Shown here: in pieces, positions 24,679 to 33,326 of the stretch
Layout: each line of letters starts with the position of its first letter
Position numbering within the stretch: the first letter of the stretch is position 1
NCBI GenBank assembly: GCA_037201625.1
Contig: JBBCGR010000004.1
Location: 1,426,001-1,490,000 of the forward strand
Length of the DNA: 64,000 nucleotides
Reading direction: 5' to 3'
Source of the DNA: JAMXLO01 sp037201625
Lineage (GTDB): Bacteria; Pseudomonadota; Alphaproteobacteria; Acetobacterales; Acetobacteraceae
The notes under the pieces: generated by a model
The model's database searches: none
What the model saw: the letters and a program-made list of their open reading frames with translations, nothing else
What the model was told of the DNA's origin: nothing
Program-made: the position numbers and the translations under genes

Positions 24679-26430
24679 ATGGCTCTATCCGCCACTGTCG
24701 CCCGCACCCCTGCTCCTGTCGCGATCCAGGACCATTTCAAGGGCGAGGACTTTGCCTCGCTGCTCGATGAAACCCTCGGCCAGGATTCCGGCTTCGACGG
24801 CTCCGTCGTCTCCGGCCGCGTCCTTCGCCTCACGGACGAGTTCGCCATCGTCGATGTCGGCCTCAAGTCCGAGGGCCGCGTCGCCCTGAAGGAATTCGGC
24901 CCGCCCGGCGCCAAGCCCGAGGTGAAGCCCGGCGACGTCATCGAACTCTATGTCGAGCGCTACGAGGACAAGGATGGCTCGATCATCCTGTCGCGCGAAA
25001 AGGCCCGCCGCGAGGAGGCCTGGACCAACCTCGAGAAGGCGTTCGAAACCCAGCAGCGGGTCAACGGCACGATCTACGGACGTGTGAAGGGGGGCTTCAC
25101 CGTCGATCTCGGCGGCGCCGTGGCGTTCCTGCCGGGCAGCCAGGTGGACATCCGTCCGGTGCGCGACGTCGGCCCCCTGATGGGCACGCCGCAGCCGTTC
25201 CAGATCCTCAAGATGGACCGCGCCCGCGGCAACATCGTGGTCTCGCGCCGCGCCGTCCTCGAAGAGACCCGCGCCGAGCAGCGCTCCGAGCTGATCCAGG
25301 GCCTGAAGGAAGGCCAGATCCTCGACGGCGTGGTGAAGAACATCACCGACTACGGCGCCTTCGTCGACCTGGGCGGCGTGGACGGCCTGCTGCATGTCAC
25401 CGACATCGCCTGGCGCCGCATCAACCACCCCTCCGAGGCGTTGCAGATCGGCCAGCAGGTGAAGGTGCAGGTGATCCGGTTCAACCCGGAGACCCAGCGC
25501 ATCTCGCTCGGCATGAAGCAGCTCGAGGCTGATCCGTGGGAGGGTGTCGGCGCCAAGTACCCGGTCGGCGCCAAGTACACCGGCCGCGTCACCAACATCA
25601 CCGACTACGGCGCCTTCGTGGAGCTGGAGCCGGGCGTCGAGGGCCTGGTCCACGTCTCCGAGATGTCCTGGACCAAGAAGAACGTGCACCCGGGCAAGAT
25701 CGTCGCGACCAGCCAGGAAGTGGAGGTCATGGTGCTCGACGTCGATGCGTCGAAGCGCCGTATCTCGCTCGGCCTGAAGCAGGTGCAGCGCAACCCCTGG
25801 GAGCAGTTCGTCGACGAGCATCCGATCGGCACCGAGGTCGAGGGCGAGATCCGCAACATCACCGAGTTCGGCCTGTTCATCGGCCTGTCCGCGGACATCG
25901 ACGGCATGATCCACATGTCGGACCTGTCCTGGGACCAGCCGGGCGAACTGGCGATGGCCAACTACGAGAAGGGCCAGATCGTCAAGGCGAAGGTGCTCGA
26001 CGTCGACGTCGAGAAGGAGCGGATCAGCCTGGGCATCAAGCAGCTCAAGGACGATCCGGCCGCCTCGGTGCTCGATTCGGTGCACAAGGGCGAGGTCGTC
26101 ACCTGCGTCGTCACCGCGATCCAGGCCAACGGCATCGAGGTCAAGGTCAGCGACGTGCTCACCGGCTTCATCCGCCGCGCCGAACTGGCCCGCGACAAGT
26201 CCGACCAGCGCCCCGACCGCTTCGCCGTGGGCGAGAAGGTGGATGCCAAGATCGTCGCCGTGGACCGTGCCGCCCGCAAGCTCAGCCTCACCATCAAGGG
26301 CAAGGAGGTCGAGGAGGAGAAGCAGGCGATGGCCGAGTTCGGCTCGTCCGACTCGGGCGCCTCGCTCGGCGACATCCTGGGTGCGGCGATCCGTCGCCGC
26401 AACCAGCAGGCGCAGCAGGAGAACGGCTGA
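24679..26430 (+). CDS. rpsA: 30S ribosomal protein S1
   Basis: 583 residues with six S1 (OB-fold) repeats, which bring mRNA to the 30S subunit. Repeats three to five are clearest, each opening with NITDYGAFVDL, NITDYGAFVEL and NITEFGLFIGL and closing with a RISLG-type stretch. The C-terminus (SLGDILGAAIRRRNQQ) matches alphaproteobacterial S1. I chose ATG 24679 (MALSATVART) because upstream codons lack S1-like sequence. Confidence 0.97.
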   Translation: MALSATVARTPAPVAIQDHFKGEDFASLLDETLGQDSGFDGSVVSGRVLRLTDEFAIVDVGLKSEGRVALKEFGPPGAKPEVKPGDVIELYVERYEDKDGSIILSREKARREEAWTNLEKAFETQQRVNGTIYGRVKGGFTVDLGGAVAFLPGSQVDIRPVRDVGPLMGTPQPFQILKMDRARGNIVVSRRAVLEETRAEQRSELIQGLKEGQILDGVVKNITDYGAFVDLGGVDGLLHVTDIAWRRINHPSEALQIGQQVKVQVIRFNPETQRISLGMKQLEADPWEGVGAKYPVGAKYTGRVTNITDYGAFVELEPGVEGLVHVSEMSWTKKNVHPGKIVATSQEVEVMVLDVDASKRRISLGLKQVQRNPWEQFVDEHPIGTEVEGEIRNITEFGLFIGLSADIDGMIHMSDLSWDQPGELAMANYEKGQIVKAKVLDVDVEKERISLGIKQLKDDPAASVLDSVHKGEVVTCVVTAIQANGIEVKVSDVLTGFIRRAELARDKSDQRPDRFAVGEKVDAKIVAVDRAARKLSLTIKGKEVEEEKQAMAEFGSSDSGASLGDILGAAIRRRNQQAQQENG

Positions 26431-26456
26431 CGCCGGCCAGGGGTCGCTGACGGGCG

Positions 26457-27380
26457 ATGAGCCTGGAGACCGACCTGCTGCTCGACCGGCGCCGCCTCAA
26501 GGGCCGGTTGATCTTCTGGCGCAGCTTCGCCGTGCTCGCGGTACTCGCCGCGATCCTGGTGGCGCTGCGCGACGAGGACGTGGGGTTCGCGCGACCCCAT
26601 CTCGCCCGGCTGACGGTCAGCGGTGTGATCACCGCCGACCGCAAGCTGAACGAGGCGATCACCAAGCTGGCCGACAACGACAGCGTGAAGGCGCTGGTGG
26701 TGGCGATCGACAGCCCCGGCGGCAGCGTCGCCGGTGGCGAGGGCCTGCACGACGCGATCGCCAGGGTCGCCCAGAAGAAGCCGGTGGTTGCGGTGATGGG
26801 CGGCACGGCGGCATCGGCCGGCTACATGATCGCGGTCCCCGCCGCCCGCATCTACGCGCGCGAGGGCACGCTCACCGGCTCGATCGGCGTGCTGCTGCAG
26901 ACCGGCGAGGTCTCCGGCCTGCTCAAGATGCTCGGCGTGAGCGCCGACACCATCGTCTCGGGGCCGCTCAAGGACCAGCCGAGCTTCACCCGGCCGCTCT
27001 CGCCCGAGGGTCGCGAGGTGTTGCAGGGGCTGGTCGGCGACATGTACGACCAGTTCGTCGGCATGGTGGCCAGCGGCCGAGGCATGGACGCGGCGCGGGT
27101 GCGCGAACTGGCCGATGGGCGGGCCTATACCGGCCGGCAGGCGCTGAAACTCGGGCTGATCGATGCGATCGGCGGCGAGCACGATGCGCGGCTGTGGCTG
27201 GCGCAGGAAAAGGATGTTGCGGCCGACCTGCCGGTGGAGGAAGTGTCCACCACCGGCCTCACCGGCCGGGCACTTTCGTCGAGCCTCGGATGGATGGTCG
27301 GAGTCCTGTGGAAAAGCTTGTTTTCCCAAGGAGTTATCCTTGACGGCGCGCAAGCGGTCTGGCAACGTTCCGGGGGCTGA
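26457..27380 (+). CDS. sppA: signal peptide peptidase SppA, short form (S49 family)
   Basis: Inner-membrane serine peptidase that degrades cleaved signal peptides. 307 residues with one N-terminal membrane helix (residues 20-40). The domain shows VVAIDSPGGSVAGGE and GGTAASAGYMIA (nucleophile serine near residue 121); LTGSIGVLL follows, and the catalytic lysine is probably in GPLKDQPS. It is the single-domain type. It sits between rpsA and ihfB as in related genomes. Confidence 0.9.
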   Translation: MSLETDLLLDRRRLKGRLIFWRSFAVLAVLAAILVALRDEDVGFARPHLARLTVSGVITADRKLNEAITKLADNDSVKALVVAIDSPGGSVAGGEGLHDAIARVAQKKPVVAVMGGTAASAGYMIAVPAARIYAREGTLTGSIGVLLQTGEVSGLLKMLGVSADTIVSGPLKDQPSFTRPLSPEGREVLQGLVGDMYDQFVGMVASGRGMDAARVRELADGRAYTGRQALKLGLIDAIGGEHDARLWLAQEKDVAADLPVEEVSTTGLTGRALSSSLGWMVGVLWKSLFSQGVILDGAQAVWQRSGG

Positions 27381-27403
27381 TACGCCACTCGGCTGCCGGG
27401 GCC

Positions 27404-27718
27404 ATGACGAAATCGGAACTTATTGCGGAACTCGCCACCAGCAACCCGCATCTGCGGGGGGCGGACGTCGAATTGATCGTCGCCACGATCTTCGATCAGA
27501 TCACCGGCGCCCTGGCGCGCGGCGAACGGGTGGAACTGCGCGGCTTCGGTGCCTTCACCGTGAAGCGGCGCAATGCCCGCACCGGCCGCAATCCGCGCAC
27601 CGGGGAGGCGGTGCCGGTGGACGAGAAGGCGGTGCCCTTTTTCAAGGCCGGCAAGGAACTGCGCGAGCGGGTCAACCGCGGCGGCAGGCCGGCGAGGGCG
27701 GCGCTCCCTGCTCCCTGA
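27404..27718 (+). CDS. ihfB: integration host factor subunit beta
   Basis: DNA-bending nucleoid protein, 104 residues; pairs with IhfA. It has MTKSELIAELA at the N-terminus, RVELRGFGAFTVKRR in the beta arm and GRNPRTGEAVPV with the minor-groove proline. The C-terminal tail is longer than in E. coli by about ten residues. It lies 23 bases after sppA and is followed at once by the lapA gene. Confidence 0.95.
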   Translation: MTKSELIAELATSNPHLRGADVELIVATIFDQITGALARGERVELRGFGAFTVKRRNARTGRNPRTGEAVPVDEKAVPFFKAGKELRERVNRGGRPARAALPAP

Positions 27719-27737
27719 TGATAGACTGGCGGCGCCC

Positions 27738-28028
27738 ATGCGCCTGCTGATCGCCATCCCACTGCTGCTGGTGCTCGTGCTGTTCGCGCTGTCGAACACC
27801 GCGCCGGTCCGTCTCGGCCTGTGGCCGACCGACTACACGCTGCAACTGCCGCTGTCGCTCGCGGTCCTCCTGGCCATGGCTGTCGCCTTCCTGGCCGGCG
27901 GAACCCTGGTCTGGTTCAACGAACTGGGCCAGCGCCGCCGGGCGCGACGCGCCGAGCACACGGTGCGCCTGTTGGAGGCGCAGGTGCAGGAACTGAAGGC
28001 ACGGCTGCCGCAGGCCCCGCTGCCGTGA
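27738..28028 (+). CDS. lapA: LapA-domain membrane protein
   Basis: A 96-residue protein with two membrane helices: LLIAIPLLLVLVLFALSNT and a second at residues 36-58. VRLGLWP links them, and a basic, coiled C-terminus follows (RRRARRAEHTVRLLEAQVQE). It belongs to the LapA (YciS-like) family, where the E. coli protein aids LPS assembly with LapB. It begins 19 bases after ihfB. Its stop overlaps the GTG of trpF. Confidence 0.85.
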   Translation: MRLLIAIPLLLVLVLFALSNTAPVRLGLWPTDYTLQLPLSLAVLLAMAVAFLAGGTLVWFNELGQRRRARRAEHTVRLLEAQVQELKARLPQAPLP

Positions 28029-28690
28029 CGGTGCAAGTTCAGGCGCAGGCGAAGACGCAGGTGAAGATCTGCGGCATCAACGCGCCGGCGGCATTCGATG
28101 CCGCGATCGGGGCCGGTGCCGACTGGATCGGCTTCGCGTTCTTCCCGCCCTCGCCCCGCCATGTGACGCCGGCTCAGGCGGCCGACCTGTCGGCGCGCGC
28201 CCCCGGCGGGCCGCTGCGGGTCGGGCTGTTCGTCGATCCCACGCCCGACCTGATCGCCGCCACCCTCGATATCGTCGGGCTGGACATCCTGCAGCTTTAC
28301 GGCGCGCTGGACCTGGCGATGCTGCGGCGGCGCTTCGGCCTGCCGCTCTGGCACGCGGTGGGTGTCGCGACCGCGGCCGATCTTCCCGCATCGGCCGGCG
28401 GCGCCGACCGGCTGGTGATCGAGGCCAAGCCGCCGCCCGAGGCCACCCGGCCCGGCGGCAACGCCGTCAGCTTCGACTGGTCGCTGCTCCGCGGCTGGAC
28501 CGCACCGGCACCCTGGATCCTGGCTGGTGGCCTGACCGTGGCGAACGTGGCGACGGCGATTGATGTTACCCGCGCGACCGCGGTCGATGTATCGTCAGGC
28601 GTCGAGCGTGCCCGCGGCGTGAAGGACCCGGACCTGATCCGCGCCTTCGTCGCCCAGGCCCGAGCGGCAGACGAGTCCCGCGCAGCATAA
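28025..28690 (+). CDS. trpF: phosphoribosylanthranilate isomerase
   Basis: Third step of tryptophan synthesis, Amadori rearrangement of phosphoribosylanthranilate; 221 residues, a TIM barrel. VKICGIN (catalytic Cys), GFAFFPPSPRHV, VGLFVDP and ILAGGLTVANV with DVSSGVERARGVKD at the end are family signatures. It starts with GTG at 28025, overlapping the lapA stop. The first residues (VQVQAQAKTQ) are unusually repetitive. In many relatives trpF is followed by trpB and trpA; here a TTC38-like gene follows instead. Confidence 0.95.
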   Translation: MTVQVQAQAKTQVKICGINAPAAFDAAIGAGADWIGFAFFPPSPRHVTPAQAADLSARAPGGPLRVGLFVDPTPDLIAATLDIVGLDILQLYGALDLAMLRRRFGLPLWHAVGVATAADLPASAGGADRLVIEAKPPPEATRPGGNAVSFDWSLLRGWTAPAPWILAGGLTVANVATAIDVTRATAVDVSSGVERARGVKDPDLIRAFVAQARAADESRAA

Positions 28691-28799
28691 GCGCCTGCGT
28701 GTGCTATAGACGGGGACGCGGTTTCCCGCCGGGCCGACACGCGCAGGCTCACGCGCCCCGCCTGCCTCCACGCCGCCGCGCAGCACACAGGAGGATGAC

Positions 28800-30137
28800 A
28801 TGGCGACCGCAATCGACGGTTTCGGCAACGCGGTGACCGGCGCGAGTGCCGCGGCGCGCGACCACTACGCCCAGGCGCTGGCGGAGTTCCAGATCTATGC
28901 CGGCGATCCGGTGGCGACGGTGGACCGCGCGATCGCCGACAGCCCGGGCTTCGTCATGGCGCACGCACTGCGCGCCTGGCTGCATCTGCTGGGCACCGAG
29001 CCGACCGGCGTGCCGGTGGCGCGCGAGTCGCTGGCGGCCGCCGTCGCCCTGCCGGCGGCGACCGCGCAGGAGCGCGGCCACCTGGCGGCGATCGCGCATC
29101 TGGTCGAGGGCGACTGGATGACGGCGTCCCGCGTCATGGAGGACGTCGCCGTCGAGCATCCGCGCGACGCGCTGGCGCTGCAGGCCGGCCACCAGATCGA
29201 CTTCTTCACCGGCAATGCGCGCATGCTGCGCGACCGCATCGCCCGGGCCCGGCCGGCCTGGAGCCAGGACATGCCGGGCTACCACGCGATCCTGTCGATG
29301 CTCGCCTTCGGCCTCGAGGAGACCGGCGACTACGTCCGTGCCGAATCCGTCGGGCGCCGCGCTGTCGAACTGGAGCCGCGCGACGGCTGGGGCCAGCACG
29401 CCGTCGCCCATGTGCTGGAGATGCAGAACCGCACCGCCGATGGCATCACCTGGATGCGGGCCAACCCGGACGCCTGGTCGGGCGACAGCTTCTTTGCGGT
29501 GCACAACTGGTGGCATCTGGCGCTGTACTACCTGGACCGCGGTGAGCTGGCCGAGGTGCTGGCGCTATATGATGGGCCGATGAAGGGCGGCGCGAGCCAT
29601 GTCGTGCTCGACCTGGTGGATGCAACGGCGCTGCTGTGGCGGCTGCACCTGCGGGGCGTGGACGTCGGCGCACGCTGGCAGGCCGTGGCGGATGGCTGGG
29701 GCGCGGTCGGCGGCGCGGGCAACTACGCCTTCAACGACTGGCATGCCGCGATGGCCCATAGTGGCGCGGGACGGCCCGACGCGGTGGGCGCCCTGCTGGA
29801 AACCGCGTGCCGGGCGGCCGCGGGCGCCGGCGACAACGCGGTGTTCACCGGCGACGTGGGACTGCCGCTGATCCGCGCCGTGCAAGCCTTCGGCTGCGGC
29901 GATTACGCCAAGGCGGCGCGGATGATCCGTGGCGTGCGCGAGTTCGCGCATCGCTTCGGGGGCAGCCATGCGCAGCGCGACCTGGTGGACCTGACGCTGA
30001 TCGAGGCGGCGATGCGCGCCGGCGACGCGGCGCTGGCGACCGCGCTGGCCGCCGAGCGTGCGGCGGCGCGGCCGCATTCGCCGCTCAGCCTGGGCTTCAC
30101 GCGGAAGGCGGAGGCGCTGCGGCTGCGCGTCGCATAG
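28800..30137 (+). CDS. TTC38-like tetratricopeptide protein
   Basis: 445 residues of helical repeats resembling tetratricopeptide repeat protein 38. Conserved pieces are PGFVMAHALRAWLHLLGTE, the VEHPRDALALQAGHQIDFF, GYHAILSMLAFGLEETGDY, QHAVAHVLEMQ and FFAVHNWWHLALYYLDRG. No signal peptide or transmembrane helix is present; it is probably a soluble protein whose role is unknown. AGGAGG at 28789-28794 is a strong ribosome site. It lies downstream of trpF with a 110-base gap, so may have its own promoter. Confidence 0.85.
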   Translation: MATAIDGFGNAVTGASAAARDHYAQALAEFQIYAGDPVATVDRAIADSPGFVMAHALRAWLHLLGTEPTGVPVARESLAAAVALPAATAQERGHLAAIAHLVEGDWMTASRVMEDVAVEHPRDALALQAGHQIDFFTGNARMLRDRIARARPAWSQDMPGYHAILSMLAFGLEETGDYVRAESVGRRAVELEPRDGWGQHAVAHVLEMQNRTADGITWMRANPDAWSGDSFFAVHNWWHLALYYLDRGELAEVLALYDGPMKGGASHVVLDLVDATALLWRLHLRGVDVGARWQAVADGWGAVGGAGNYAFNDWHAAMAHSGAGRPDAVGALLETACRAAAGAGDNAVFTGDVGLPLIRAVQAFGCGDYAKAARMIRGVREFAHRFGGSHAQRDLVDLTLIEAAMRAGDAALATALAAERAAARPHSPLSLGFTRKAEALRLRVA

Positions 30138-30212
30138 CGTCTGCGGCCGGGCTACCGGGGCAGCAGCGGCGGCCGGCACGTTACGGTCAGCGCGCCGTCC
30201 CGGCGGGCGGCG

Positions 30213-30842
30213 TCATTTCGTCGTGGCGCTGGCCGCCTTGGCTTCCTCGAGCTGCTGGCGCAGGTGCTCGATCTCAGCCCGCAGTGCCGCGACCTCCTGT
30301 GACGAGGGCTGACCTCTGTCCGGCACCTGCCCTACATCGCCGGGGCCGCGGTAGAACGGCGTGAACAGGCTCATGGCCCGTTCCATCATCGCGATGTTCT
30401 GCCGGCTGACCTCTTCCATGTTGCCGAACGGGAACATGGTGCCGATCGAGCCCATGGTCTTCTGCATGGCCGAGCGCATCTGCTCCTGCTGCTGCGCCAG
30501 GGCCCCCATCGCCTGTTCGAGGAAGCGCGGCACCATGCTCTGCATCTGGTCGCCGTAGAATCCGATGAGCTGGCGCAGGAAGGCGGTGGGCAGCAGGGCT
30601 TTGCCCTTACCCTCCTCCTCGACGATGATCTGGGTGAGCACGCCGCGGGTGATGTCCTCGCCGGTCTTGGCGTCATAGACGACGAAGTCGCGCCCCAGGC
30701 GTACCATGTCGGCCAGGTTGTCGAGGGTGATGTAACTCGAACTCTCGGTATTGTACAGTCGCCGGTTGGCGTACTTCTTCACCACCACCGGCTGGGTGTC
30801 ACCGGTCGTCAGCTCCGGTGCGGCTTGGACGGTTTCGGGCAT
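30213..30842 (-). CDS. phaR: polyhydroxyalkanoate synthesis repressor
   Basis: PhaR senses PHB granules and represses phasin and PHB genes. 209 residues: an N-terminal DNA-binding domain with VVKKYANRRLYNTESSSYITL, LADMVRLGRDFVVYDAKTG and DITRGVLTQIIVEEE, then ALLPTAFLRQLIGFYGDQMQ. The centre is Met/Gln-rich, and the end is a coiled coil (EVAALRAEIEHLRQQLEEAK). The Met at 30842 is chosen because homologues begin near KKYANRRLYNT. PHB synthase genes are not in the window. Confidence 0.95.
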   Translation of the reverse strand: MPETVQAAPELTTGDTQPVVVKKYANRRLYNTESSSYITLDNLADMVRLGRDFVVYDAKTGEDITRGVLTQIIVEEEGKGKALLPTAFLRQLIGFYGDQMQSMVPRFLEQAMGALAQQQEQMRSAMQKTMGSIGTMFPFGNMEEVSRQNIAMMERAMSLFTPFYRGPGDVGQVPDRGQPSSQEVAALRAEIEHLRQQLEEAKAASATTK

Positions 30843-30890
30843 GCATGCCTCTGTATTCCGGTTAATGGTAGCATGGAGCTTATGCCGCAC

Positions 30891-30910
30891 CTGCGAAAGT
30901 CCTTTCGCAG
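30891..30910. promoter_or_regulatory. inverted repeat, candidate PhaR operator
   Basis: CTGCGAAAG-TC-CTTTCGCAG, a perfect 9-base inverted repeat with a two-base centre, begins 49 bases upstream of the phaR start. The TGC...GCA ends resemble sites described for PhaR in other alphaproteobacteria. This suggests autoregulation, an inference from position and sequence only. Confidence 0.5.
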
Positions 30911-31265
30911 ATTCTTCTCCAACTTGCCCGCCGCCGGCGACAGCCATGCTGCGGCGGCGCCCGGGCGTGGCGGAGTAGCCCGGCACGGCTTGGCCCGGGC
31001 TCGATCTACAGTCCATTTCGGCTCGCCAGACCATCGGCTGCCTGTAACAAGCTCGGCCTCAAGACCATCCTGGTGCTGGAAGGCACTGGCCTGATGTGGT
31101 GCAGCGCACCCTGATTGTCGACTGCCCATCATGCGCCGATGTGATGTTCGCGCCTCGGATGGGCGCAGCGGCCGGTGCGCGATGGTCCGCGCCGGCACGC
31201 CGGTGCTGTTCCGCCGCCGCTGATCCGCGTACCATCGTCCCCAAGAACAGGGGCACGATGGTTTC
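30911..31265. other. intergenic region without recognised gene
   Basis: 355 bases between divergent phaR and hyuA. The frames here lack convincing coding character, and the promoter for hyuA should lie near the right end. I see nothing else in it. Confidence 0.5.
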
Positions 31266-33326
31266 ATGGCAGAAAGCTGCAATCTCGGCACCGATGTCGG
31301 CGGGACCTTCACCGACCTCGCCTGGTGCTCGCCGTCGGGCGAGCTGATCTGCCTCAAGGTTCCGAGCACGCCGTCGCGTCCCGGCCAGAGCATCCTGGAG
31401 GGCGTCGACGAATTGTTCGCCGCTCTCGCACCGGACGCAGCGACCTGGCAGGGCGTGCACCACACGCACAGCAGCACGGTCGCCACCAACGCGCTGATCG
31501 AGCGGCGCGGCGCGCGCATCGGCCTGATCACCACCGCCGGCTTCCGCGACGTGTTCGAGTTGCAGCGCCTGGCGATCCCGCATCCGATGCGCTTCGATTC
31601 GCGCCGCCCCGAGCCGCTGGTGCCGCGCGCCCTGGTGCGCGAGGTGCGCGGGCGCATCGGCCCGGACGGGTCGGAGTTGGAACCGCTGGACGAAGCCGAT
31701 GTGCTGGCCGCCGCGCGCTCCCTGCTGGAGGCCGGCGTCGAGATCGCGGTCGTCGGGCTGATCCACAGCTACCGCAATCCGGCGCACGAGCAGCAGGCCC
31801 GCACGATCGTGGCGCGGCACGGTCTGGCGCTGCGCCTGGAACTGTCGAGCGAGATCTGGCCGCAGGCGCGGGAATACGAGCGCACCGTACTGACCGCGCT
31901 GAACGCCACGATCCGGCCGATCGTCGAGGCGTATCTCGACCGGCTGACGGCGGGGCTGGCGGAGCGCGGGCTCGGCCTGCCGCCGCGCGTCGCGCGCTCC
32001 AACGGCGGGGCGGAACTGGCGACCACGCTGCGCGAGCGGCCGGTCGTGGCGCTGCTGTCGGGACCGGCGGCCGGTGTCGCCGGCGCCGCCGCCACGGCGG
32101 AGGATGCCGGCTGGACCGCGGCCGATCTGATGACGCTCGATGTCGGCGGCACCAGTGCCGATATCGGCGTGATCCGTGGCGGGCGGGCGGTGCTGAGTGC
32201 CGAAGAGCAGATCGGCGAGTTCCCTGTGCTGGTGCCGACGATTGCGGTGTCCAGCATCGGCGCCGGCGGCGGGTCGATCATCTGGCTCGACACCACCGGC
32301 TCGCTGAAGGTGGGGCCGCGCAGCGTCGGCGCCGATCCCGGCCCGGCCTGCTACGGCACCGGCTCGCTCGTGCCGGCGCTCACCGATGCGTTCCTGGTCG
32401 CCGGGCTGCTGGAGCCTGGCCAGCGCCTGGGCGGCAAGCTGGCGCTGCAGATGGCGCCGGCGCGCGAGGCGCTCGGCACCCTGGCCGGCGCGATCGGCAT
32501 CAGCGTCGAGGCGGTGGCCGATGGGGCGATCCGCATCGCGACCGCACTGATGGCGGCGGAGGCGTCGCGCGTGCTGGCGCGGCGCGGGGTCGATGCGCCG
32601 AGTTTCCGCATGGTGGCGTTCGGCGGCGCGGGTCCGTTGATGGGGGCGCTGCTGGCCGAGGAGATCGGCATCGATGCGATCCTCATCCCGCCGGTGCCGG
32701 GCGCGCTGTCGGCGCTGGGGGCGGCGCGCGCCGATATCGAGGGTGACCTGGTGCAGCCGGTGTACCGGCGCCTGCACAGCCTGTCCGCCGACGACCTCGC
32801 ACAGCGCTTCGGTGTGCTGGCGAGCCAGGCGCAGGCCTGGGCGGCGGAGCAGACGGCGCGGCTGCCGGTGCGCGAGGTGCGCGCGGAATATGCCGCCGAC
32901 ATGCGCTACGAGGGGCAGGGCTACGACGTGACGGTTGCACTTGAAACCATCTGGCTGGAGCAGGGCGATGCCGGTGCGATCGCGGCGGCGTTCCATGCGG
33001 CGCATCGCGGCGTGTATGGCCATGCCAACGAGCAGGCGGAGGTCTGGATGAAGGAACTGCGCGCCCATGTCGTGGGCGTGATGCCGAAGGCGCGTGTCTC
33101 GGCCGCGCCGGATGCGGCGGCGGTGCGCGCGGCGACGACGCGGCAGGTGCGTCTGTTCGGCCGCGCTTTCGAGGCGAGCGTGGTGGGCCGTGCGGCATTG
33201 GCCGATGGCCGCGTGCTCGCGGGTCCCGCCATCGTCAACCAGATGGACACGACCACGTTGATCCCGCCCGGGTGGAGCGCGCGGATCGCGCCATCGGGTG
33301 CGCTGGTGCTGGAGCGCGCGCCATGA
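31266..33326 (+). CDS. hydantoinase/5-oxoprolinase subunit A (HyuA family)
   Basis: 686 residues. The ATP-binding ASKHA-type start is LGTDVGGTFTDLAW, followed by HTHSSTVATNALIERRGA, RSNGGAELATTLRERP, DVGGTSADIGVI and SIGAGGGSI, as in the ATP-dependent ring-opening hydantoinase and oxoprolinase family. With the B subunit it hydrolyses a cyclic amide using ATP; the exact substrate (hydantoin, 5-oxoproline, acetone-type carboxylation and others) cannot be told from sequence. It overlaps the next gene by 4 bases. Confidence 0.9.
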   Translation: MAESCNLGTDVGGTFTDLAWCSPSGELICLKVPSTPSRPGQSILEGVDELFAALAPDAATWQGVHHTHSSTVATNALIERRGARIGLITTAGFRDVFELQRLAIPHPMRFDSRRPEPLVPRALVREVRGRIGPDGSELEPLDEADVLAAARSLLEAGVEIAVVGLIHSYRNPAHEQQARTIVARHGLALRLELSSEIWPQAREYERTVLTALNATIRPIVEAYLDRLTAGLAERGLGLPPRVARSNGGAELATTLRERPVVALLSGPAAGVAGAAATAEDAGWTAADLMTLDVGGTSADIGVIRGGRAVLSAEEQIGEFPVLVPTIAVSSIGAGGGSIIWLDTTGSLKVGPRSVGADPGPACYGTGSLVPALTDAFLVAGLLEPGQRLGGKLALQMAPAREALGTLAGAIGISVEAVADGAIRIATALMAAEASRVLARRGVDAPSFRMVAFGGAGPLMGALLAEEIGIDAILIPPVPGALSALGAARADIEGDLVQPVYRRLHSLSADDLAQRFGVLASQAQAWAAEQTARLPVREVRAEYAADMRYEGQGYDVTVALETIWLEQGDAGAIAAAFHAAHRGVYGHANEQAEVWMKELRAHVVGVMPKARVSAAPDAAAVRAATTRQVRLFGRAFEASVVGRAALADGRVLAGPAIVNQMDTTTLIPPGWSARIAPSGALVLERAP

